A stretch of 64,000 nucleotides of DNA from Spongospora subterranea f. sp. subterranea. Taxonomy: Eukaryota; Endomyxa: Phytomyxea; Phytomyxea; Plasmodiophorida. Made by a program: the position numbers and the translations under genes. Below the pieces are notes generated by a model. The model made no database searches, was not told the DNA's origin, and saw only the letters and a list, made by a program, of their open reading frames with translations. This document shows positions 1-11,851 of this stretch, one piece after another (the stretch's first letter is position 1; the number at the start of each line of letters is the position of its first letter). The DNA lies in NCBI GenBank assembly GCA_049724395.1, contig JAUGWO010000082.1, positions 1 to 64,000 of the forward strand. Direction: 5' to 3'.

Positions 1-2900
1 GCCAGTAAGAGATTGCCGAGGATCGTGATCACCAATATCTGCTTATGGCGTCCTAGGATGGATTCCCGAAGCAGACTGAAAAAATGGTTCAGCTTCGTAA
101 TGGCAAGTCATTAGTGAAATTGAGAATGCTCAGTCGGCACCTAAACTGGGACTTGGATGAGGTCAAAGACTATAATAGCCTCTGTGTGTTTCTGGTCAGG
201 ACTATGGTTCCCTGCTCTGTCTGGGATTTGATGATCACAAACGGTATCGTCTGCTTAGAGAAAGGAGACGAATCCAGAACAGGTCGTGTTTCACGACAGT
301 GTCGCCATAACGGAACACATGATGGAACTACTGTTGGTCGAAAAGTCGGGGCGGGATACCGTTGAGGGCGGACAAAACTACATCGATGTTCCTCAGCATC
401 AACTAATTGCCAAGGCAACCAGCACCCTGCAAAAACTGATCCAAATTTCGAATTTTGTTCTGAAACTGGTGATCTCTTGCAGAAGATCGCTCTGCAGTAT
501 TAGTCCTCAGGTGAATCTTTTTTTTAAGCGCAATTGTATCCCCATTCTTCAATGTCTTGTGAAATGTTGTGGCAAAGACATGAACCTGTTCCAGCAACTG
601 TTGGGGAACGCGTTTCAATCACCGTAGTTTTGGATTTAAATGCTGCCCCGGTCGTGGAATAAATCGCAACACCTGCGGTTACCAGAGGACCAACATCGTC
701 AGAAACCTTGACAACAGGTTTTCAATCGCTTTTTTTTAGAAACACTGATGAACATTTATGCTTTCAGAGACGAAAACTGCGGTTTATTGGATCTCAGAGC
801 TCTTCTTGCTGCTGTGCAAACGTCAACAACCTCTGAAGATAAACTCAATCTGTGTTTCGAATTTAACGAGAAATACCGATCAAGTGGCATCAATGCTCGA
901 TATATTTTCCGAACACATTATAGCCAGTCTCAGAATCCCATCTGGGGTGCTTTGTTCATCACTGTGGCCAAGATATAAATGAATGGATTCGAAATGGGGC
1001 CTGAATTCGCGCATGGCCAATTCAGCACGCGAAAATGTCAGGGCTTGGAGTTCCTTCGTTGAGGATCGATTCGACCGACCATTTGATATTCCAGCAAGAA
1101 GTGGGATTCGCTATAAACCCACCCGAGACCTCCTCCCAGCGCTTTCCGAAATTTTCGAACAGTATAATCAGTTCATGATTGCGAAGAAACCATCGATGAG
1201 ACCGCCTCATCCTGGTTTAAGCTCTTTCATCAACTTATGCCGCCCTGTTTACAATTGTTTACATCGTCATTGCGCTGGTAGTGTTGAGGAATTTGTTCGG
1301 AGATGGGGAGAATCAGTACATTACACCGTGTTCAGTCGCAAATGCTGTCCTGGAACAGGCAGAATGAAATCTGATATCTGTCAATATAATTCTCGGTCAT
1401 CTCAAGGTTAGATATGGGTTGTCCCCCCGCTAGACGTACAATGTTTGACACAAACCCAATTGCTGAATAAAATGGGAAAACGCATCACAAATAGATCGAC
1501 TTGTGGAAATGGGATAGAACCGATTTGTCGGAATAATCATAAAGGGTTATGAATTACGTATTGTGAGATGTTGTATATTCAGCCAATAATCACAAGAGAA
1601 GCGAATGTTCGGAATTGACGATAGCAGGCGAGGGATTCTGTTGCCATGGGTCACCTGGAGGGCAACGATCAAGGGTATGATTCCAATAACACGACATCGC
1701 CGACCATGACACTATTTCATGAATCTTGGCCGTCATGCGGTTTGGTCACCTAACCTCCGCCGCCAACATTTCCTCAGGTTATCATTTGACCCTATATCGC
1801 TGAAATACGCTTTGTATTCCACGAACTCGCATCGCAAGGTCTCATTGATTCGTTCTGGTAATGGTGTACAATGAAGCAGATTAGCGACGTTCTCAAAATT
1901 GCAACAATCCAGGTTGGTGATTTCGTTCTATAATCCGTTCAAAACGTCGAGTTTCAGACGAAGAATTGGGTGATATGGCGAATCCTGCCAGGGCCATTGA
2001 AACCATCACGAATTGCAACGTCAAACGATATCACTTAGTTCTAGAAAAGTGGTTTTCAAGTCCATACGCAAAGTGTTGGCGTGTTCGTTGACGAGGAGAC
2101 CATCTCGATACACAAAAAATCAGTTGGTTTGTGTTGAAGCGACATGACTGGCTCGTTGGATTTCTCCTTTGTCCCGATGGTGTTTGGGGTTGTAGTAAGT
2201 CGGTGATGACACCTGACCAACGTATAGCGACGGTCCTTATCGTGAACCTATGAATTTGTGCCCGGCTGACGAGCGATCGTCGGATAGCCCTAGCGTTGAC
2301 ACAGGAACTACAGACCCACATGTTGAGCGCATACACAAAAAAAAGGCTTGTTCGTTGAGTATGAGCACGTGAACGAACCCTCCGCTGTCGTGGTTTCGAC
2401 GAACGTTCATATTCGTTGGAGCCTATTCAAAATTAGCTTCATGTGAATGTCCTGCACAGTTTCGAAATCTCGTCAAGCCATGTTTAATATCCCATGTTTA
2501 ATATCCCATCTGCCCTGCGGATTGCACAAACGCCCCTGATCCACGAGGGGAACGTGGTGCGTGATCGTTGCCTTTCTAGCCACATTGCGGATCACGATAT
2601 CGGGCCATGAGCGATCAAGACGCACTCTACACCCTGAAAATGTGATCCGTTCTTCCCTCGCTCGTTGTTGTTTCTCCTCTCCCTTTCATTGCGATCAGTT
2701 GATCCCCGAACCTGTACTCTCCAGGAAGTGTGTGAAAACATTCCCTCCGGTCCAGTACAAATGGCCAGAATGTCACGCGTGCTCGGATTGCAGCCAATTC
2801 GTGATTCGAGTTCATGTCTTCAGCTGCACGATGACCTGGCCGAGCATCTCTAGACATGCAAACGACTACTGATCAACTTTTTTGATTATGAAATTGTGGG
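1..2900. other. Unassigned sequence, no confident gene
   Basis: Several short open frames lie here on both strands (for example 286-627, 748-978 and 983-1411 on plus, 2031-2336 on minus), but none extends beyond about 140 residues or matches a family I can name. A polypyrimidine tract ending in TTTTTTTTAG near 727-737 precedes a frame (748-978) reading DENCGLLDLRALLAAV, which faintly resembles an EF-hand-like helix and might be an exon; this is weak. No mobile-element motif is obvious. The stretch may hold decayed exons of a gene entering from the left, or repeat-derived DNA. Confidence 0.3.
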
Positions 2901-2946
2901 CATTATCGATTTTTGCTGCGCTTGAGCCGTCCAATTTTAAATCGGC

Positions 2947-4290
2947 ATGGAACGCCGTCCCAAAACCGACAGGATTGTTCTCAATAATGATCCCGATGCA
3001 CTCTATCCCTTCATCGTCGAGCAAGCTATAGCGTATCATCGTGTTCATCCCCTCATTATCCGACCCCGTTCTACCGACAGCGCTGGGGCTACCGGTGTTC
3101 GCTCGTTTTGCCTCAATCCGGCCTGTGCCGCACGACAAAAGCATCACCTCGTTCGAAACTGCCGAGCCCTCACCGACGACGTCTTCATGGCGAATTCCGC
3201 ACGACGCTCGCCAAAGTCTACCGCCTCGAACTTCGTCCACCAGCTACGAACGTCGGGGATCCATGGCGCCAGATACGTCGGTGAGCCAAGGACGCCCCCC
3301 GTCTGTTGCCGCTTCCGGCCCTCGTTCGCATGAGATCGCGCCCAGCTCCCAATACCCTAAACACTCGATCTCATACCACGTCTATGGCGAACGGTTCAGT
3401 ATCTCCGCGTTCTCTTTCTTGGAACTAATGGGTTTCCCCGTCGTCGAAATCAGCCCCCAGCATTACCGCGGTCGTCGCGATCACCCGGCCCGAATATAAG
3501 TCGCTCTGTTCACTTTCCAACCGAAAGAACTGCAGTAGGTGACGATTATACTCCCAGTGTAGTTCCCCCCGGAACTAGACGTAAGTTTTCCATATTGACC
3601 ACAGGGGCGACCGTATCGACGACCAATGCTGTACCATCTTTCGGCCGATCCCGAAGATACGTCCTCGGGAACTCATATCAATACCGGGACTCTGTCGGTT
3701 GGCGATCTCGCATTGGATGTCGTGGCGACCGTTGACAGCGGATCTGAACTCACTCTCCTGGGACAACATGAATGGTGCGAGGTCAGCGCTCTCGCGGTAG
3801 CTGGTGGTGTCGAGGTCTTTACTCGGAGAATCAACGTACCGTTCGCCATGGAATTTCTGGGAGAGCGGAACGTTCGTCTCTTCAACGCCAAGGTCGATAT
3901 CAACATCAATATTTCTGAGGGTCCCGTGATTATGGGTCGGACATGGATTTACATCAGGGACGGCGACCTTTCATCTCTTCCTGATTGGTGGACCCGCGTC
4001 TCTGCAAATTCGGCGTCGATGTACGCGCCCAGCTAAAACTCAAGTGGCCAGGAAGGATGGAAGGTCGCCGTGCCTGATTTGAATCCATGTCCGACCCATG
4101 ATCACGGGACCCTCAGAAGTATTGGTGCTGATATCGACCTTGGCGTGAAGAGACGAACGTTCCGCTCTCCCAGAAATTCCATGGAACGGCACGTTGATTC
4201 TCCGAGTAGGGACCTCGACACCGCCAGCTACCGCGAGAGCTTTGACCTCGCACCATTCACTCGAGAGGAGGCAATTGCAAAGCGTAAACA
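2947..4290 (+). mobile_element. Ty3/gypsy-like fossil, gag/protease end
   Basis: A Ser/Pro-rich gag-like frame (about 3041-3499) is followed by a retropepsin-like frame (3626-4036) with the aspartic protease signature ATVDSGSELTLL and, further on, VIMGRTW, the layout of a Ty3/gypsy gag-protease junction. Downstream reverse transcriptase is not seen on this strand, and no LTR pair was found. The protease part is duplicated in inverted orientation at 4052-4258. The copy is broken and fragmentary, probably old. Confidence 0.55.
3766..4258. repeat. Inverted duplication of a retropepsin-like segment
   Basis: About 205 bp at 3766-3990 recur reverse-complemented at 4052-4258 with a short spacer. 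The minus-strand translation of the right arm repeats the left-arm protein (VAGGVEV, RRINVPF, EGPVIMGRTW), so both arms derive from the same retropepsin-like sequence. Differences between arms show that the duplication is not brand new. Confidence 0.75.
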
Positions 4291-5249
4291 AAATAAGCGT
4301 GTTCCACTTGATCTGGACGTAGAACTCTGGACTGATGGAGGTTTACGAAAGGAAAAAAAAATGGGGGCGTTGCTGCCCTCATTCGACACAAAAATACAAA
4401 TGTGAAGCGGGAAATTACATCGAATAGGAAGGCGAGATCAAATGCATTACATGCTGGTCTTGAACTGGCCATAGATAACATATTCAAAAAAAGAACGATT
4501 TATCTCACGCCATCGAGATGATGTTTGGTGATTCCAAGTTCGATGGGAATATTGGAGTCTTCTGCGACCGGGGACGATAGTGGAGGGGGGAAGGCAGGTC
4601 GAGGTCAACCCCAATGACAAACGTGTAATCCCCAAGGCGTGGTTCAAAGGAGATTCACTGAAATATCAATTGTACTCTTGGCCTGGCGTGTCCTATGTAT
4701 TGACTTGGGACAGCGAACAATGACCACACTGTGCACTGACAAGGGCGACCTGAACCATTACCCCAATCTTTGTAGCTGTTAAAGATGGGAAAGACAATGC
4801 CCTTTCCAGACAACTGGGGTGAGAAAAACACTCACAGTATCCCGTCAAACGGATTGCGGTGATGACATTCACTGGACCGAACAGGAAACCAGGGACAACA
4901 CCATTAAATGGGCAACACAAACGGAGTACGCGAACTGTAGAAAACACAAAATGCAACAAAGGAGTAGCGCCAAATTTACATGTATTGATTAGAGATAGAC
5001 ACAACATGGCAAACCTGACCAGACGACGAAGACGCCCAACAGACGCAACGAACCATTTATATGACGGAAGATTCTGTACATTCCCCATTTTGAAAATGCT
5101 GTATGCAGGTAAGCGATATCGGGTCGGACCGTGTAAGCAAAAACTGTTTTGAGCACAATAGGGACATCTTCTTGGATAGAAGCTAGAGGTTCCCATGTTG
5201 TGTCTTGCCCTTCGAAGCCAGCCCACCGTACTTGAACTTCAATTACATC
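4291..5249. other. No recognisable gene
   Basis: Short frames occur on both strands, the longest a 177-codon minus frame at 4693-5226, Cys/Leu-rich and without family motifs. A plus frame (4859-5152) is Arg/Thr-rich. Given its position between two gypsy fossils this is most likely decayed element-internal sequence. Confidence 0.3.
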
Positions 5250-6610
5250 GCCCGAGCGGTGTTGCGGCGGATGTCGTGCAGGCTCTCGACAAAATGCCCA
5301 TGTCCATCTTGAGCAATCTGTTCATAGATTTCCTGATATATCTCGATGTGAGTCATTATATCTCTTGAGACGACAACAAAAGCACATCTGCAATGTGTGA
5401 TGAAATAATCGATCCTTCACCTTATAAACATACGCATTGATGGTTCCGACAATCTGGCCGGGAAAGTGCCAAGTGCCAGAGAGTTTATGGCGTTTTGTGT
5501 GGCGGCTCAAATTAGCCGCGACGTCGTCTCCTCTTTCGAAGTTGATGGGGACGACATTTCGCTGTTTAGCCCGAGATACTGGCCACGTTGACGAATCAAT
5601 TTACTGTCGACTTGACGGTGGACGATATCGCACGCTGCAGCTAGATCAGTAGTGATATCATGAACTGCTTGGAATGTCAAAGGGATGTCCCCGATCTGGT
5701 TGAGAGGTTCGATGAAGACAGTGGAGAGAGAGGTCGGTCATTATAGTGACTGGAGCGGAAACCAATATGAGTTCGTACACGAAGATTTAGAACGATATAT
5801 TGACTAATGGAAGTACATAAGGCCAATCATGAAATGTCCAGCGGAATTCAGATACGAGCGCACGAAGGACATGAAGTAGAAGTTTGTTCACTACTTCAAC
5901 CGTTCCGTTCGCCCAAGGAGAATTTGCAGTAGTAAAATGATGGTCAATATGAAGGCGAGAGCACAGGTCTCCTACCACTTGGTTCTTGGAATGAGGGCTC
6001 TGGTCGGATACATGTGTGAACACGATGCCAAACCTCTTAAACCAGTTTCAAAGTGGTCGGCAAATTCGCACAGAATTAACTCTATAACCTAACTCAGGTC
6101 GTCTTTGATACCGAGAACATCAACAAAATTGTGTGATGATTTCCTGGGTGATGTGTCGATGAACAAAAAAATCATGATGAATTACTTGATTGGGTCTGGT
6201 CGCATGGATCGCATGCCCAAACGGACGTGGGACCACATTCCCTCGTAGGCGAACGCGGTCAAGGCATTTTTCGACAATGCCAACAATATCGTCTGTCACT
6301 CCCTTCCACCAGAAAAAAGTGAAATAATAGACCGGACCGGCAAGGCCACTGTGGGCGATGACGACGATGCGCAAAGCGGGGCCACAGCCCGGCTGAATCG
6401 GGATCCAAATTCGATCATCAGCAATGGTCTTCCATAGACCATCAGTTCGAGGCGACACGGAAAGGTTCCACCTTCATGCATTGAGCAGCACAGCATTAGC
6501 CAGAACCCTTGCAGGGCGGTTTCAAATTCGCTCTCGTACTTCGGTGAGGAAGGTCCTTTACGCAGCAGAAAGAACCAGAATTATCCTGTTGGTAGCTCTG
6601 TTATCTTGAC
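5250..6610 (-). mobile_element. Ty3/gypsy integrase fossil (minus)
   Basis: Minus-strand frames at 6120-6458 and 5787-6023 resemble the zinc-binding and catalytic parts of a gypsy integrase: a VIAHSGLAG segment, KCLDR, then a core with HHFTTANSPWANGTVEVVNK, the region around the catalytic glutamate, and a DWPYVLPLVN segment usual just after it. A C-terminal frame near 5322-5510 (GTWHFPGQIVGTI) looks like the integrase tail. Protease and reverse transcriptase are absent and no LTRs are visible. It is broken in several places (roughly five or more) and old. Confidence 0.7.
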
Positions 6611-7208
6611 GAAATCTTGACGGGGGAGTGGTAGTATTGGTATCGCACCGAAACCATACTGTATTATAAATCGATATCGTAAGATAGCTCAGTATGATAG
6701 AGGAGGCAGAATCGATCGTCGCGCCCGGCGTGTTTCAATAAGCTTAAGGCGGAAATTCGGACACGACTCAAGGTATTTCCGGGAGTTTCGAAAAAGTGGC
6801 CCATATGTTCAGACGCTCAACAAAGGGCTATCAGCGTTTGACTTGCAGCTCGATGAGCTTGCTCCTGGTAGCCTCAAGGGATTGGCAGGTCGACCGTGGT
6901 TAATTGAAGCGAGAGATAGCTGAAAGAGATGGCCCCATCAGTCGTTCCCCCAATTAATCTCCCACTGATTCGGAACCTGTTCGGGTGTGTCAAGTCCAAC
7001 GCACAGAAAAGACTGGACCAAGAAAGAACTGACACGCACTTTTTGATCCAGTCTTTTTAGTTGATCACTTTGAAAATGGCTTAAAAGGATCTCAAGTGGG
7101 TGCCAGTACAAGGACCTTCAAATTTAGACCATCAATTATCGGGGTCATCTGTCCTTCTCTGCTTCATATCTCGCCCATCTTAACTACATCAGTTCCATTA
7201 CATTATTC
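6611..7208. other. Intergenic, upstream of the GT61 gene
   Basis: No open frame of note and no repeat motif recognised. The right part presumably contains the promoter of the GT61 gene that begins at 7209; no clear TATA box was identified. Confidence 0.3.
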
Positions 7209-8852
7209 ATGGCCCGCTGTCGGCTCCGTAAATGCGTCGTCGCCATCATCTGCAGCGTCGTCGTTCTCCAATTCGGGCTGCTCTATCTGTCGACATCCCG
7301 AATCGGTTCCATTCTAGTTGCCAGACACTCTGCTGTTAATCAGCCGGATGCCTTGCGGGACAACATCGTCGCCAAGTTCCCAGTTATCGAATATGAATCT
7401 TTATTACGTATAGGGAAATATCCCGATTCCAGCTGTGAATACAAAACGGGTATACCCGCCCTTCAAGAATGGCTCAGCTCCGAATCTCAATTCGTTCGCC
7501 GGGGTGAAGCGCCACTCTTAAGTTGTCGGGTCACGACTTTACCCGATCAACCGGAAGCCACTCGACCACATACGTAATCCCATATTGCAGTCCAATCCTG
7601 GGAACGATTCTGAATCCGATTTAGGCTGTGTAATGGGTCGGAAATATATCTCGACCCATCGAAGCTCGCGCCGGCGTTCTGCCCGGAATATCGCCCTGGG
7701 TATCTATGCGATCCCATAGCGTCGTACAATCATTATGGTCGGGGCGCCTTCTCGTTCAATGCCCCTTGCCGCCATTTGCCTCAGTTCACCATGGATAAGT
7801 TCCCACAGGACCATCTCAAAGATATTTTTTCCAGTGTCGTCTGCCGCGACACAATCACGTCTAATCAAAACAAATCAATGGCGTTATTGGACGGGACCAC
7901 TCTTCTCATCACTCGCGAAAGGGGCGAGCATTTTAATTTATTCCACGCGGCGACCGATTGGTTGAACGCGTTCATGTCGATTGTTCTACTGGTAAATGGC
8001 TCTCTTTGCCCCAACCTGTTGGTCTTCATTAAACAATCAAAACAGGATGTGCCATTCGAGAACGTATCAGTCCTGCTACTAGATGATCACGCGCCTAGTA
8101 ATCTTGATATTGTCTGGGACGTCGTGTTCAGTCGACGCAGACCAACCCAACGTGCTCGTCGACTTCCGGAATCGGTTCTAATCGAGCATGGGGTTTTCGT
8201 TCCAGCTGGATACTCCTCGATTTTGTACAAGTCCAATGAACATGGACTGTCGTGTGACCCGGGGAAAGATGGTGTCGGGCTCATGAGGGCGTTCGCTCGG
8301 CATGTCGTCACCTCATTCAACATCACAGCGCGCCGGCACGATCATATCCGTATCCTGCTCGTGCTGCGAAAACCGTATTCGTCCGGGCAATTCGAACATA
8401 AATTTATCGGACGACAGATCGATAACGAAGACGACGTCATATCGATGATTAGATCGTTACCAGGAACGGAGCTCACCGTTGTTGATTTCGCCAAGGTTCC
8501 GCTTCGTGATCAAATTGATCAAGTCCATTCATCGGATGTGATGATCGGAATGCATGGAGCGGGCTTGCTTCATGCATTCTGGCTGCCCCTTCATGGCGCA
8601 CTCGTTGAAATTCGTCCAACACCGAACATGTAATTTATTCAGCCCGGAATACGGTTCGCTGAACTGAGCGTCCTTTTTAGGGGATGGAGGTGTTTCAGGA
8701 ATATCGCCATACAAGTTGGGCTCATATATGATGAGTACACGAACGACGAATTCCCGTCAAATTACCGAGAAGACGCCCGCGGTGATTACACTATCAATCG
8801 ACGTGAAGAAACTGGAAAACAAACTAAAAACAGTAATAGCGAAGATCTATAG
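7209..8852 (+). CDS. GT61-family glycosyltransferase, type II membrane protein
   Basis: Predicted exons are 7209-7573, 7625-8629 and 8681-8852, separated by two 51-nt introns (GTAATC...TTTAG and GTAATT...TTTAG), giving about 513 residues. The N-terminus has a basic stretch followed by a hydrophobic anchor (VVAIICSVVVLQFGLLYL), typical of a type II ER/Golgi enzyme. The luminal part shows the GT61 signatures RGEHFNLFHAATDWLNAF and, near the C-terminus, GMHGAGLLHAFWLPLHGALV, as in plant beta-1,2-xylosyltransferase and EOGT. The family transfers xylose, arabinose or GlcNAc to glycoproteins or glycans; donor and acceptor here cannot be told. The C-terminus is uncertain: after about 8775 a second frame (ITLSIDVKKLENKLKTVIAK) also looks GT61-like. 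Confidence 0.85.
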
Positions 8853-9349
8853 GAAAAATACAACGCAATAGGAGCAATTTTGGGCGGGCCAGTTGCACCC
8901 ACAGAGAAGGAACATCAAGTTGAATTTCGTTTAACCTCGTTTTGACTTGCTGCTTCATTTCCGAATTTGAATTATTGCACACACGTTGCAGACGATCGAC
9001 GCATTCGAACAGTGCTGGCTAGTTCACCGACACTTCACGAAGCAACACATAACCAACCGTAAACGAACAGCACAATAATTGCCAGCCGGAGATCTGCTCA
9101 AGTTTCAATATGTGTGATCCAAATGACTGGGCGGATAGTTTATATGTACACCAAGTGTATATCTAAACTGAAACCATTCCCTATACACATGTCAATATCC
9201 GGATATCGCCACATCGTAGGTCACGGGGTGTATGTCGTCCTATGTTTCATGTCAGTGTACACGAATTGGTATTTAAATAGCGTTCCGGTTGTTATCCCCC
9301 AAGGGAAGAAATGATCATCAGGAGCAGGCAAAAAAACGTGTCGTTGGAT
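8853..9349. other. Intergenic
   Basis: Only a 66-codon plus frame (9114-9314) of no recognisable content. No repeat or RNA gene seen. Confidence 0.3.
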
Positions 9350-10127
9350 CAAACTTGCCTTGAGGAGTGGTGAAGCCTTCGAGACGGGCATCCGACAAAA
9401 CAGTTGAATCGGCTGCCGACGCGTCGACATTCTGCGTTAGATCGCCTTGTCGAACGTCAAGGCTCGCGCGGAGCAAGTTGATTTGCCGAGCTGATTCACG
9501 GCAATCCAAACTCGGATTTATGAGAATTTTGCGGATGAACTCTTCACTGTTTCTGAAATTGGTAAACATCCTCACCAGTTCGGGGTCATTCCGTGCAACT
9601 AGACACATGGAAGTTGCAGAACAGGTTGCAATATTTTTATTCACTGCATCACAGAGTGCAACAAACCGAGACTCTCAAGAAGGAGCGGCGAAACGATAAG
9701 TAGGTTGTTATTGTCTGGCTGTTTGTCATAAATCTTCCCACCTCATTAGTTTGATTTAAAGGGTCTTCGAAATGTGACTCTTGCCATTTGCGGAATGGCT
9801 TGCGATTACATCCGGCTACCTGCAAATGAGACACCCCCACAAATTCGGCACAACCCGAAGATGTTTCCGTTTTTGCAGAATTGCCGAATGGCATTCGACG
9901 GAACGCATGTTGCCGCTTTGGTATCTGCGAAGGACGCTCAACCGAACAGAAATCGGAAGGGATTTCTGAGTCAAAATATATTTGCAGCGTGCTCTTTTCG
10001 ACCTTTGTTTCAAATATACTCTTGGTGGTTGGGAGGGGTCGGCAGCAGGTTCAACTGTTTTGTCGGATGCTCGTCTCAAAGGCTTCACCACTCCTTAAGG
10101 CAAGTTTGTTTTGGGAGACGCTGGTAG
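9350..10127. mobile_element. PIF/Harbinger transposase fragments in divergent orientation
   Basis: On plus, from about 9781, the translation contains PPQIRHNPKMFPF, MAFDGTHVAALV (first catalytic Asp), RNRKGFLSQNIFAACS and, after a one-base frame change, FKYTLGGWEGSAAGSTVL. This is the central core of HARBI1/PIF-type DDE transposases. A second copy of the last part lies on minus at 9350-9420, so the two 71-bp arms (9350-9420 and 10038-10108) form an inverted repeat, both coding for STVLSDARL. N- and C-terminal portions, terminal inverted repeats and target duplications were not found. It is a decayed DNA transposon, rearranged by inversion. Confidence 0.75.
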
Positions 10128-10354
10128 CGCTCTAACGACGGAAGTGATGACCCCGTACCGCTGGGTGCGATATGATCTCCGCGAACGGAAGCAGGGCAAT
10201 TTGAGGTCTTCACATGCGTTTTCTCGTTATCTTTATTAAGATTCGCAGGCCCCAGACCACGAAAGAGTTGTACAACTTGAGACATTCGCAAATGCGAAAT
10301 GAATTTGTGAGAATTTTCGGGAGCTTGAAGCGTAGGTTTCCCATAATCGTCCCA

Positions 10355-10411
10355 GCGTCAAATTCTCTCTAGACATGCAGGCGCCTGCATGTCTAGAGAG
10401 AATTCTGACGC
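10355..10411. repeat. Near-perfect 57-bp palindrome
   Basis: Two arms of 28 and 29 nt meet without spacer at GGCGCC (centre 10382/10383); they differ by a single inserted base. Flanking bases extend the symmetry imperfectly. It could be a head-to-head junction of repeat ends or a cruciform/hairpin. Confidence 0.85.
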
Positions 10412-11415
10412 TGTGGGAATCTGGCGAACTTCATCCCAGCCAAAGCCATTATTGTCTTTCAGGCGAAAAAACGTAGAGTGTCACTTCTTCAGCTTGCAAA
10501 CAGTTTGAAGAGTACAATTTATGGTTGCCCTGAACTTTTACCTGTTTCAGGATGTGGCTAATTATCATGGGAGCGTGTATGACTTCCTCAAACGGCTGCA
10601 CCCTGGATTCACGGGTACAGTGGCTAAACGCCGATAGCGATTGCATCCTTGTTTTTATTTTTTCTACGCTATAGTCAGTGTGGAAACGCTGATTGAAAGG
10701 TCCATGCTTCTTTCGTAAAGCCAGTATCAGCCGGTTTTCCATCAACAGCTTGCTCAATCAACAGCGCCACCAAGGCTCTGAGAGATGAGAGATGAATAAA
10801 GAGAAGGCAGAGAAAGAGCACGACGGAAGATAACAGGAAGATGAGAGAGCTACACGGAACAATGTTGGTTCGGACGAGTTTGCCCGTTTTCGGCTGGAAA
10901 CCGAGGCTCATCATCACCAGTCTGCTCAACCAAAATGCGACCCTGATGGAGCAGCAAGTACCTTTTGGGTCAGTTGGAAACTGGGTATCTCGGGCGCATC
11001 GGAGCATGACATGTGGGCGTTTGGTCCAGGAAGTATCCGATATGGCAAGCCACAGCCAACATAGCGGCCTTGCAGAATATTCTTGATCACGTTTGCGATC
11101 CATTTTTCCTGAACGGAGTTTAATAGTGCCTGAATGTTTTCCGCTTTGGCATGGCTCCGTCGTGGGGCAATCGAACGGCGACGAATAAAACGGCGGCGGT
11201 TCTGATGGCACACCTGTCAAGGGCGAAACTAGATTTTCGAATAGGCGATGCGTGCCGTCCAGTCGATTTAAGATATCGTCAAGCGCGGCCATGCTCAGAA
11301 AAAGAGAAGAAAAATGAAATAGGATGTGAGGATCGATTCTGCTTAACTCTAGGGTGTCTCTGTATGTCACTGTTGTCTTACCTCTGGAATTACTCGCTTA
11401 ATACACTCATCAATA
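10412..11415 (-). other. Overlapping minus-strand frames, function unknown
   Basis: Minus frames at 10675-11370, 10926-11213 and 10449-10757 overlap. The segments MAALDDILNRLDGTHRLF and IQALLNSVQEKWIANVIKNI look like real helical protein, and a possible intron (GTGTGCC...ACATTCAG) lies between them, but the frames do not join cleanly. I cannot assign a family. A small host gene or a gag remnant are both possible. Confidence 0.25.
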
Positions 11416-11636
11416 CTTTTTCTTTTGCAAAAAGTGTGTCATCCTTGGGAACAATGGTGGACAAATTCTTCGAATATACGGTACTTCCGTTCGGTTTATC
11501 TACCGCTCCTGTCTTCTTTCAGGAAATTACATGGCATTATGTGACATCATTAACAAGATTTTGCCAGTGAAAGTTGCCGTTTAACTTGTCCACCATTGTT
11601 TCAAATGATGACAAACTCTTTGCAAAAGAAAAGGAC
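11416..11636 (+). mobile_element. Ty3/gypsy reverse-transcriptase scrap with flanking inverted repeat
   Basis: The frame around 11451-11530 reads EYTVLPFGLSTAP and FFQE, the conserved PFGL-APxxFQ motif of gypsy reverse transcriptases. About 50 bp at 11416-11468 recur inverted at 11583-11636. Only this small part of the element survives; it is an old fossil. Confidence 0.6.
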
Positions 11637-11851
11637 GAGTACTGTACAGTAATCCCAGAGAGACAAAAGACACTTCCGACCCGAGTGAGGCCCGACCCCC
11701 ACTACAAGGGTGCGGGGCCTTCCTCCTGTTCCGCTCCAGTCCAGGTCCGACCTGTGGAACAAGTGTGGGAGAACGCGGAAAGTAAAGTCAGGTACAGTAC
11801 GGTTTGGCATACAGGGAGGGACAGGGCATATTCCTATATTGTGACAGGATC

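Noticed and set aside
748-978. EF-hand / TBC-domain gene
   Set aside because: Only one weak helix-loop-like segment; no TBC motif or second EF-hand found around it.
4693-5226. 177-codon minus frame as a membrane protein gene
   Set aside because: No domain, no consistent topology, and it lies between two gypsy fossils.
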